From JACTUA01 sp035506435 (GTDB lineage: Archaea > Halobacteriota > Methanomicrobia > Methanomicrobiales > JACTUA01): DNA of 6,128 nt. Below, piece after piece: positions 1 through 5,725 of this stretch. Where the stretch lies: positions 1 through 6,128 of the forward strand of contig DATJPK010000101.1 of NCBI GenBank assembly GCA_035506435.1. The letters are read 5' to 3'. The translations under genes and the position numbers were made by a program. The stretch's first letter is position 1. Every line of letters starts with the position of its first letter. A model generated the notes under the pieces. The model made no database searches. It had not been told where the DNA came from and worked only from the letters and a program-made list of their open reading frames with translations.

Positions 1-1
1 G

Positions 2-955
2 GAGGACCTCCTCCACGGGGGTGCCCACAAGCTGAACAACACCCTCGGGCAGGCCCTTCTCGCGAAGTTCATGGGCAAAAAACGGCTCATCGCCGAGACG
101 GGCGCCGGGCAGCACGGCGTCGCCACCGCCATCGCGGGAGCAGTCCTCGGGCTCCCCGTGGAGGTTTACATGGGGGAGGTGGACATGGAACGGCAAAAGC
201 CGAATGTGTACCGGATGGAGCTCATGGGCGCGAAGGTGATCCCCGTTTCGTCCGGGACGAGGACCCTCAAGGACGCCGTGAACGAGGCTCTCCGTGACTG
301 GGCGGCCTCCGTGGGCGGGACCCACTACCTCCTCGGGTCCGTCGTGGGGCCCCACCCCTTTCCCGTCATGGTCCGGGACTTCCAATCGGTCATCGGGAGG
401 GAGGCCCGGGAGCAGGTCCTTGCGAAGGAGGGGAGGCTCCCCGGCGCCATCATCGCCTGCGTCGGCGGCGGGTCGAATGCCATCGGCATCTTCCACCCGT
501 TCATTGGCGACCGGGAGGTGAGGCTCATCGGGGTCGAGGCAGGTGGCGAAGGCCTGGAGACCGGCAGTCACGGGGCATCCCTTTGCGCCGGGTCGCCCGG
601 GGTCCTCCACGGGGCACTCTCCTACCTCCTCCAGGACGGTGACGGCCAGGTCCTCCCGACCCACAGCGTCTCCGCCGGGCTCGACTACCCCGGGGTCGGC
701 CCCGAGCACGCGATGCTGAAGGACTCGGGCAGGGTCGAGTACACCGCGGTGGGCGACCGCGAGGCCCTCGAGGCCTTCGCCCTCCTCTCCCGGAAGGAGG
801 GGATCATTCCCGCCCTCGAGTCTGCCCATGCCGCCGCGGAGCTTGTGAGGATGGCGGGGGAGTTCGGGAAAGACGATATCGTCATCGTGAACCTCTCGGG
901 CCGGGGGGACAAGGACCTCGACGAGGTGGCGAGGCTGACGGGAGGGCAGGGATGA
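2..955 (+). CDS. trpB: Tryptophan synthase beta chain, 5'-truncated by window edge
   Basis: TrpB is the PLP enzyme that condenses indole with L-serine to give L-tryptophan, in complex with TrpA in the cytoplasm. The reading frame is open from base 2, giving 317 visible residues. The first ATG, at base 71, is internal and is not the true start. The fragment opens in the GAHKLNN motif, whose lysine (codon 29-31) is the PLP Schiff-base lysine. AETGAGQHG follows at fragment residues 31-39 and its glutamate is the catalytic acid/base. The phosphate-binding loop GGGSN is near residue 155, SAGLDYPGVGPEH comes later, and LSGRGDKD lies near the C terminus, with the serine that contacts the PLP ring nitrogen. 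Compared with the roughly 395-residue family, about 75-80 N-terminal residues lie upstream of the window. The motifs indicate the standard TrpB1 type that pairs with TrpA. The stop codon overlaps the trpA start (ATGA), so translation is probably coupled. No frameshift or missing key residue is seen. Confidence 0.97.
   Translation, partial: EDLLHGGAHKLNNTLGQALLAKFMGKKRLIAETGAGQHGVATAIAGAVLGLPVEVYMGEVDMERQKPNVYRMELMGAKVIPVSSGTRTLKDAVNEALRDWAASVGGTHYLLGSVVGPHPFPVMVRDFQSVIGREAREQVLAKEGRLPGAIIACVGGGSNAIGIFHPFIGDREVRLIGVEAGGEGLETGSHGASLCAGSPGVLHGALSYLLQDGDGQVLPTHSVSAGLDYPGVGPEHAMLKDSGRVEYTAVGDREALEAFALLSRKEGIIPALESAHAAAELVRMAGEFGKDDIVIVNLSGRGDKDLDEVARLTGGQG
941..945 (+). promoter_or_regulatory. Shine-Dalgarno site of trpA inside the end of trpB
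   Basis: GGAGG lies 6 bases before the trpA ATG, within the last codons of trpB. It supports ATG at 952 as the start, and it suggests that trpA can be initiated both directly and by coupling through the ATGA overlap. Confidence 0.6.
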
Positions 956-1746
956 GCCGGATCGTGGATACCTTCGGGCGGCTGGACCGCCCGGCCTTCA
1001 TCGCCTATCTCGTCGCGGGAGACCCGGAACCGGAGGGATTTCTCTCCGCCGCACGGGCGGTCATTGACGGCGGGGCAGACATCCTCGAGCTCGGGATGCC
1101 CTTCTCCGACCCGGTCGCCGACGGCCCGACCATCCAGCAGGCCCACATCCGTGCCCTCGAAAGCGGGATGACCGTCGACCGGTACTTCGACCTCGCAAGG
1201 GAAATCCGCGGGATCTCGGATATCCCGATTGTTCTCATGGCATACTGCAACACGATCTACCGGCGCAGGGTGGATCAGTTCTACCGGGAGTCGAAGGAGG
1301 CCGGCGCCGATGGTGTCCTCATAGTGGATATGCCTCCCGAGGAGGGGGAGCACGCCCTCGCTGCTGCCAGGGCAAACGGAATCGACCAGATCTTTCTTGT
1401 CACCCCCTCAACGACGGACGACCGCCTCGACCTTATTGCCGGTTCGGGCGGCGGGTTCCTCTATCTCGCCTCCCTCCTCGGGGTCACCGGGGCCCGGGAC
1501 CGGCTCTCCGGAGATGCCGCGGGGTTGATCAACCGGGTCCGGCCACGCACCCGGCTCCCCATTGCCGTCGGCTTCGGGGTCTCGCGACCGGAACATGCGG
1601 GGGCCCTCTCCGAGGCAGGAGCCGACGGGGTTATCGTGGGATCGGCCATCGTAAAGATTGTGGGAGAGCACGCCGGGGATCCCGAACGGATGGCCTCGGA
1701 AATCCGGCAGTTCGTAGGTGGAATGCGCGAGGCCCTCAACGGCTGA
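952..1746 (+). CDS. trpA: Tryptophan synthase alpha chain
   Basis: TrpA cleaves indole-3-glycerol phosphate to indole and glyceraldehyde 3-phosphate, and indole is channelled to TrpB. The 264 residues match the usual length for this (beta/alpha)8 barrel. The signature LELGMPFSDPVADGPTIQ spans residues 45-62. Glu46 and Asp57 occupy the positions of the E. coli catalytic residues Glu49 and Asp60. VDMPPEE (125-131) is the loop after strand 4, and GVTGAR (177-182) belongs to the mobile active-site loop. The phosphate-binding glycines are in VGFGVSRPEHA (206-216) and the VGSAIVKI segment (229-236). The start is fixed by the ATGA overlap with trpB and by a GGAGG site 6 bases upstream. The 3' end overlaps the convergent NTPase gene by 11 bp. 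No trp gene follows on this strand, so within the window trpA is the last gene of the operon. All expected residues are present. Confidence 0.97.
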   Translation: MSRIVDTFGRLDRPAFIAYLVAGDPEPEGFLSAARAVIDGGADILELGMPFSDPVADGPTIQQAHIRALESGMTVDRYFDLAREIRGISDIPIVLMAYCNTIYRRRVDQFYRESKEAGADGVLIVDMPPEEGEHALAAARANGIDQIFLVTPSTTDDRLDLIAGSGGGFLYLASLLGVTGARDRLSGDAAGLINRVRPRTRLPIAVGFGVSRPEHAGALSEAGADGVIVGSAIVKIVGEHAGDPERMASEIRQFVGGMREALNG

Positions 1747-2263
1747 CCAGCCGTTGGACATCCCCGAGGATCTCCCTGAACTTCTCCTCCCGGTCGTCGC
1801 GGATCATGGTGATGACCCTCACGTCGGGCCTCGCCTTGATCCCCTCGATCGGGGGCGTCCCCCGGAGGGCGATGGTCGCAAGAAGAGGAAGGGGAGAGGC
1901 GAGGCAATCCCTGACCAGCTCCCGGAACTTCGCCGACAGGCATTCCATTTTCCCGATCTCGTCGATAACGATGACGCAGAGACCGGGTCTCTTCAGATCG
2001 AGCCCGTCGAGGAACGACTCGAAGCCCGGGATGTCCACACCGTATCTCCCGACACGGTGAGGTCCCTTCACCCGCACATGGGAGAGCATCCCCCTCCTCC
2101 CGTCGAGTCCCGCCAGCGCAAACCCGGCCCGCTCCCCCTTCTCACGAATCTCCTCGGTGCAGAAGCCCGCCATCGGGAGATCGCCGAGCCCGTCAACGAC
2201 ACGACGGACGACCGTGGTCTTCCCGCACCCCGGCGGGCCGGTGAGGAGGAGGTTCTTGATCAT
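1736..2263 (-). CDS. THEP1-family nucleoside-triphosphatase
   Basis: This is a 175-residue single-domain P-loop NTPase of the NTPase_1/THEP1 family, whose studied members hydrolyse ATP, GTP and other NTPs. The in vivo role is not established. Walker A, GPPGCGKTT, is at residues 9-17. The family motif GFCTEEIRE at 33-41 is followed by GERAGFAL. Walker B with its extension, VIVIDEIGKME, is at 97-107, with Asp101 and Glu102 as the metal and catalytic carboxylates. The length fits a complete family member, and no signal peptide or membrane segment is visible. The ATG lies in an ATGA overlap with the helicase stop. There is no convincing Shine-Dalgarno site just upstream, so initiation probably depends on ribosomes finishing the helicase gene. 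It is the last gene of the minus-strand operon and overlaps the end of trpA by 11 bp. The family assignment is firm. A link to nucleic-acid repair rests only on the operon position. Confidence 0.92.
   Translation of the reverse strand: MIKNLLLTGPPGCGKTTVVRRVVDGLGDLPMAGFCTEEIREKGERAGFALAGLDGRRGMLSHVRVKGPHRVGRYGVDIPGFESFLDGLDLKRPGLCVIVIDEIGKMECLSAKFRELVRDCLASPLPLLATIALRGTPPIEGIKARPDVRVITMIRDDREEKFREILGDVQRLVSR
1737..1756. repeat. Perfect inverted repeat at the convergent 3' ends of trpA and the NTPase gene
   Basis: CAACGGCT (1737-1744) and AGCCGTTG (1749-1756) are exact reverse complements separated by the 4-base loop GACC. Either strand could fold the hairpin. It contains the trpA stop codon and most of the NTPase stop codon. 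It could mark or protect the 3' ends of both transcripts. There is no T-tract after it on either strand, and archaeal termination depends mainly on U-rich tracts, so calling it a terminator would be speculative. Confidence 0.5.
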
Positions 2264-4554
2264 CCCTGTGCAGGGATTGCCGGTTTTCCTTCTTGAGCAT
2301 TTCCCGGGCCCTTGAGAGCATCAAGCAACCGTACCGTCCCTCCCTTGTCGAGCGGCGTATTGTCGTTCCCGCACTTCGGGGAGTAGATGCAGGCCGGGCA
2401 GCCGGCCTCGCACCGGCAGTCCCTCACCGCCTCGCCGGCCATGGAGGCGATCAGGCCCATAAGCTCGTAGGCCTTTTCGGCGAGGCCAATCCCTCCCTCG
2501 TACCCGTCGTACACGAAGATCGCGGGGCCGTCGGTATCCGGGTGGCTCGTCGTGGAGAGCCCGCCGAGATCCCTCCGGTCGCACAAAACGTGGAAGGGCG
2601 CGACCCCGATGATGGCATGCTCGGCCCCATGGAGGGTCCCTGCGAGGTCGAAACCCCCCGCGGTCACCGCGTACGCGAGCTCCGGCGAGAGGGTGAACCA
2701 GAGCGCCCGGGTGCCGAACTTCAGGGGAGGGAGGTTGAGCGGCTCGAAGCCTATCAGGGCGTCATACTTCATGATCCGGTAGCCGGTGAACTGCTCGGTC
2801 ACCTCCACGTCGCCGAGGTGGAGGGTGAATCCGTTCCCCTCCCGACGGGATAACTCGCGGGTGACCCGGAGATCCACGGTTTTCAGGGCGTCGGTGTAAT
2901 AATCAACATCCGCCCGTTCGACCCGGATCCTCCGGGTCTCGAGGTCCATCTCCTTCACGAGGTAGGTCTCGCCCCGGTGCAGGACCACCGCCCCCTCGTG
3001 GGCCTCCCGGAAGGCCTGCCCCCGGTCCATCGTCTCGAGAATGGTGCCGTCGCAGGTCATGCGGAAGGTCTCGGATGAGATGGAGTCGAGCTTCACCGCC
3101 TCGGCGGCCCTCCCCCGGCCGCAGTAGACCACGCCGTGGGGGGTTGGCCGGAGGAGGTGGGACCCGGTGAGCGACCTGATGGGTGCATGGAGATCCCCGG
3201 GCCAGAGATCCCCGTCGCGATCCGGTTTGACCGGGAGCTCCGAGGCGGCGCAGAGGAGGTGGCCCGACACGATGTAGGGGTTCGCGAGGTCGACGATGGC
3301 ATGCTCGTGGGGGCTCCCGAAGAAGGTCTCCGGGTGGCGCATGAAGTACTGGTCGAGGAGGTCCTGGAAGGCGACGAGGAACGCGGCCGAGTCGTTTCCC
3401 CTCCTGCCTGCCCTGCCCGCCTGCTGCCAGGTAGAGATGATGGTGCCCGGGAAACCCGAGATAAGCACCGCGTCGAGACCCCCGATGTCGATCCCGACCT
3501 CGAGGGCGTTTGTCGAAGTGAGGCCCCTGAGGCTTCCCGATTTCAGCCGGTTCTCGATCCCCCGGCGTTCCTCGGGCAGGTATCCCGCTCGGTACGCGGT
3601 GACCATGCCCGGGTCCCTGCCTTTCCGGGCAAGGTCTTCGTGCGCCCACATGGCGATCAGCTCCGCCATCCTCCTCGAGATGGTGAAGCACAGGGTCTGG
3701 AGGTCGTGAGTGAGGCAGGAGATGAGGAGGCCCCCCGTCTCCCGGTGCGCCGATTTCCCGTTCACACCGTCGTAGAAGGGGTTGTAGAGGACGAAGTGTT
3801 TCTGCCCGCGCGGGGAACCGTCGGCGCTGATGTGGTGGTAGGGGTGCCCGGTCAGGTTTCTCCCGAACTCGAGGGGGTTTGCGATGGTCGCGGTCGAGAG
3901 GATGAACTGCGGCTCGGCGCCATAGTGCCTTGCGATCCGCCGGAGCCTCCGGATCAGGAATGCCATGTGCGACCCGAAGACCCCCCGGTACCGGTGCGCC
4001 TCGTCGATGACGACGAACCGAAGGTTCCGGAAGAACCGTTCCCACCGGTGATGCCACGGGAGGACCTGGTGGAGCTCGTACGGGTTGGAAAGGATGACCC
4101 TTGACCGCTCCCGGATGAGCGGGCGGCGGGAGCCCGGAGTGTCGCCGTCATAGATGGCCCCCGCGATTGAAATGCCAGCACCCTCCTCGATGTCGCGGAT
4201 GGCCTTCAGCTGGTCATTTGCAAGGGCCTTCGTTGGGTAGAGGTAGAGGGCGGTCGCCTCCGGCTGGACGGAGAGGGCCTCGAAGATCGGGAGGTTGAAG
4301 GCGAGAGTCTTCCCCGAGGCCGTCGGGGTGGTAATGATGATGTGCTCTCCGGCCCTGATTGCCTCGAGCGCCTCGGCCTGGTGGGTGTAGAGCCGGATCC
4401 CCTTCCGGTCCAGGTACCGTTCGAGGGGAGGCGGGAGCGGGCGGGACGGCGATCCGTACGAGGCCTCCTGCGCGGGGATGACCCGCACGTGGGCGAGCCG
4501 CTTCGACTGCCAGGGGTCCTTCTGCAGGGAGGCGATCAGGTCAGCGACGGGCAT
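2260..4554 (-). CDS. mrfA: Superfamily 2 DEAH-box helicase with C-terminal cysteine cluster, MrfA/YprA-like
   Basis: This is a 764-residue ATP-dependent helicase of the MrfA/YprA-Hrq1 group. Bacterial MrfA works with the MrfB exonuclease in repair of mitomycin damage. Visible motifs, in order: YTHQAEAL (56-63, Q-motif-like), TPTASGKT (76-83, Walker A), LYPTKALANDQ (104-114, Ia), SNPYELH (156-162), DEAH (184-187, Walker B), STATIANP (220-227, III), TNALEVGIDIGGLD (348-361, V) and QQAGRAGRRG (377-386, VI). The C-terminal third fits the DUF1998 region and ends in five cysteines (713, 715, 719, 722, 728) followed by GNDNTPLDK, a probable zinc or other metal site. The start at 4554 is chosen because family-like sequence begins there (MPVADLIASL). 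An in-frame ATG at 4833 would add 93 residues that are only nuclease-gene sequence read in the wrong frame. GGGGAG lies 4 bases upstream of the chosen start. It overlaps the nuclease gene by 14 bp and the NTPase by 4 bp. MrfA-type is favoured over Hrq1 because of the adjacent nuclease. Confidence 0.92.
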   Translation of the reverse strand: MPVADLIASLQKDPWQSKRLAHVRVIPAQEASYGSPSRPLPPPLERYLDRKGIRLYTHQAEALEAIRAGEHIIITTPTASGKTLAFNLPIFEALSVQPEATALYLYPTKALANDQLKAIRDIEEGAGISIAGAIYDGDTPGSRRPLIRERSRVILSNPYELHQVLPWHHRWERFFRNLRFVVIDEAHRYRGVFGSHMAFLIRRLRRIARHYGAEPQFILSTATIANPLEFGRNLTGHPYHHISADGSPRGQKHFVLYNPFYDGVNGKSAHRETGGLLISCLTHDLQTLCFTISRRMAELIAMWAHEDLARKGRDPGMVTAYRAGYLPEERRGIENRLKSGSLRGLTSTNALEVGIDIGGLDAVLISGFPGTIISTWQQAGRAGRRGNDSAAFLVAFQDLLDQYFMRHPETFFGSPHEHAIVDLANPYIVSGHLLCAASELPVKPDRDGDLWPGDLHAPIRSLTGSHLLRPTPHGVVYCGRGRAAEAVKLDSISSETFRMTCDGTILETMDRGQAFREAHEGAVVLHRGETYLVKEMDLETRRIRVERADVDYYTDALKTVDLRVTRELSRREGNGFTLHLGDVEVTEQFTGYRIMKYDALIGFEPLNLPPLKFGTRALWFTLSPELAYAVTAGGFDLAGTLHGAEHAIIGVAPFHVLCDRRDLGGLSTTSHPDTDGPAIFVYDGYEGGIGLAEKAYELMGLIASMAGEAVRDCRCEAGCPACIYSPKCGNDNTPLDKGGTVRLLDALKGPGNAQEGKPAIPAQG

Positions 4555-5620
4555 AGAGCTCCCCGAGCAGGGTCGAAAGGAGGAACCCGAGGCTGACCAG
4601 GTCCTGCCGGTTGTGGTCGACGATGGGCACCAGGGGGCCGCAGTTCCCCGTCCGGAGGAAGACCTCGTAGAATTCGGGCACGAGGCTCCCCGGGATATCC
4701 ACTCCCCGGGAGATCCCGAACACCTGCCGTTCGAGAGTCGAGAGCCGGCAGTCGGGCAGATCGCTCCCCCAGCGGCGCCGTGAGAAGTGGAGCAGGTCGA
4801 AGTGGGGCCGGTCCAACCGGACGGGCATGCCATAATAGGCCGCCCGCTCGCCGATGTAGGGGATATCGAAGCTCTTACCGTTAAAGGAGACGTAGGCCGC
4901 CCCCTCCCCCGTAAGATCCTCGAGCGCCGCGTTCAGGGCGGCCGGTTCCTCGGCGATATCCCTGACGAGGTACTGGCTCGTCGCGAGGGTCGACCCGGCG
5001 AGCCTCCCGATCCCGATGAGGATGATGGGCCGGGAGAAAATGCCCAGGGTCTCGATGTCGAGGAAGACCAGCTCGTCCCGCCGGTGAAAACCGCAGGGTG
5101 CGAGGGAGAGGGGATGGGAACGGGGGTACCAGCGGGAAATCCAGCTCGCGAGGGGGCCTGTCTCGGCAAGGTCGAGGATCCCGAGGAAGTCCCGGGCCCC
5201 TTTCCCGAACCGCCGGTGATCCCTGAGCTCGAGGATAGACCGGTACCCTTTCCCCCTGAGCCGCTTCTCGGTCACCCGCCCGATACCGGAAAGCAGCTGG
5301 AACTCACCGAGGAGCCGCTCCCGGATCTGCTCCCGGTCGGGGTGGATGTCCGGGACCTGCGCCCTCGACTCAATGCACCAGGCCGGCCCGAAGCCCGTCT
5401 CCACCTCCCTCCCGGGAAGGACGTGGCGGACCGGCCTCCCCTCGTGGAGGGCCATCATCTCCCGCATGAGCCCGAGCGCCCTGCCATGCTCGGAGGAGAA
5501 GACGTACGAGTCGGTGAAGGAGGTGCGGAAGATCTTCCCGTCCTCGACAACCTCGTAGCCCGGGACCGCGTCCACGGCCTCCCGCCAGCGCCCGGCGACG
5601 CGATCGAGGGTCTGGAGCAT
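4541..5620 (-). CDS. mrfB: RNase H-fold DEDD exonuclease with helix-hairpin-helix segment, MrfB/YprB-like
   Basis: This is a 359-residue protein with a DnaQ/RNase H-like (RNase_H_2-type) exonuclease domain, similar in plan to bacterial MrfB, the partner of the MrfA helicase. The N-terminal region (about 1-90) includes LPGREVETGFGPAWCIE, which resembles the N-terminal part of YprB-type proteins. Residues 109-132 contain LSGIGRVTEKRL and GYRSILEL, a helix-hairpin-helix-like DNA-binding segment. The catalytic carboxylates are Asp188 and Glu190 in FLDIETLG, Asp252 in SFNGKSFDIPYI, and Asp340 in VDHNRQDLVSL, with His336 four residues before it. The chain stops only 19 residues after Asp340, so the C-terminal TPR-like extension attributed to Bacillus MrfB is absent. 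It is the first gene of the minus-strand operon. There is no Shine-Dalgarno site before the ATG, and the upstream TATA-like box is placed for a leaderless mRNA. An exonuclease is well supported. The exact substrate is not. Confidence 0.88.
   Translation of the reverse strand: MLQTLDRVAGRWREAVDAVPGYEVVEDGKIFRTSFTDSYVFSSEHGRALGLMREMMALHEGRPVRHVLPGREVETGFGPAWCIESRAQVPDIHPDREQIRERLLGEFQLLSGIGRVTEKRLRGKGYRSILELRDHRRFGKGARDFLGILDLAETGPLASWISRWYPRSHPLSLAPCGFHRRDELVFLDIETLGIFSRPIILIGIGRLAGSTLATSQYLVRDIAEEPAALNAALEDLTGEGAAYVSFNGKSFDIPYIGERAAYYGMPVRLDRPHFDLLHFSRRRWGSDLPDCRLSTLERQVFGISRGVDIPGSLVPEFYEVFLRTGNCGPLVPIVDHNRQDLVSLGFLLSTLLGELYARR
4559..4564 (-). promoter_or_regulatory. Shine-Dalgarno-like site deciding the helicase start
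   Basis: On the minus strand GGGGAG lies 4 bases before the ATG at 4554, inside the last codons of the nuclease gene. It favours this start over the ATG at 4833. The spacing is a little short, and coupling through the 14-bp gene overlap may also contribute. Confidence 0.45.
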
Positions 5621-5642
5621 CAGGGAGGGATAGGAGCGGGGG

Positions 5643-5650
5643 TATTTTAG
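5643..5650 (-). promoter_or_regulatory. Archaeal TATA-like box for the nuclease-helicase-NTPase operon
   Basis: On the minus strand CTAAAATA occupies 5650-5643, preceded by GAAACG, a plausible BRE purine element. It is a striking A/T-rich patch in very GC-rich DNA. Its centre lies about 26 bases before the A of the nuclease ATG at 5620. That is the usual archaeal TATA-to-start distance, so transcription probably begins at or next to the start codon. The stretch between box and ATG is pyrimidine-rich and holds no Shine-Dalgarno site, which fits a leaderless message. Confidence 0.55.
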
Positions 5651-5677
5651 CGTTTCACGGCGCGGGGTGAAAGTAAG

Positions 5678-5703
5678 CCCCGGTCAACTCCGGTGACCGA
5701 GGG
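5678..5703. repeat. Bulged inverted repeat CCCCGGTCA / TGACCG-A-GGG upstream of the operon promoter
   Basis: CGGTCA (5681-5686) and TGACCG (5694-5699) are exact reverse complements around a 7-base loop. CCC at 5678-5680 can pair with GGG at 5701-5703 if A5700 bulges, giving nine pairs. It sits about 30 bp upstream of the TATA-like box. It could be an operator for a dimeric regulator, or a 3' hairpin of the upstream DUF2284 transcript. The sequence alone does not decide between these. Confidence 0.4.
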
Positions 5704-5718
5704 TCATTTCTGACAAAA
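5703..5718 (-). terminator. Possible weak 3' end of the DUF2284 gene: T-run and GAAA-loop hairpin
   Basis: Just after the DUF2284 stop, the minus strand reads ATTTT (5719-5715) and then GTCA-GAAA-TGAC (5714-5703). The latter is a 4-bp stem closed by a GNRA-type tetraloop. A short T-run can support archaeal termination, but four T's and a four-pair stem are weak evidence. This is offered only as the best candidate between the two genes. Confidence 0.22.
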
Positions 5719-5725
5719 TGCCCCT

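Noticed and set aside
947..2268. Identical 9-mer CAGGGATGA at the trpB/trpA and helicase/NTPase junctions
   Set aside because: Both copies encode a C-terminal Gln-Gly plus an ATGA overlap. The match is short, and ATGA overlaps are common, so a shared regulatory role is not supported.
1718..2296. Plus-strand open frame (192 codons) antisense to the NTPase gene
   Set aside because: It has no recognisable domain and lies opposite an intact P-loop NTPase with Walker A and B motifs.
2903..4057. Minus-strand open frame (384 codons) within the helicase gene
   Set aside because: It is an Arg/Pro-rich out-of-frame reading of the helicase coding sequence, which has all its motifs intact in the other frame.
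3136..4104. Plus-strand open frame (322 codons) antisense to the helicase gene
   Set aside because: It is a low-complexity Glu/Val/Pro/Gly-rich product opposite clear helicase motifs, so it is a shadow of the helicase gene.
4555..4833. N-terminal extension of the helicase to the in-frame ATG at 4833 (93 extra residues)
   Set aside because: The extra stretch is rich in Ser, Gly, Thr and Pro, has no family resemblance and lies wholly inside the nuclease gene in another frame. Helicase-like sequence and a GGGGAG site both point to 4554.
4787..5650. Long plus-strand open frame (287 codons) antisense to the nuclease gene
   Set aside because: Its translation is rich in Pro, Gly, Glu and Arg with no recognisable motif. 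Long antisense frames are expected opposite real genes in GC-rich DNA.
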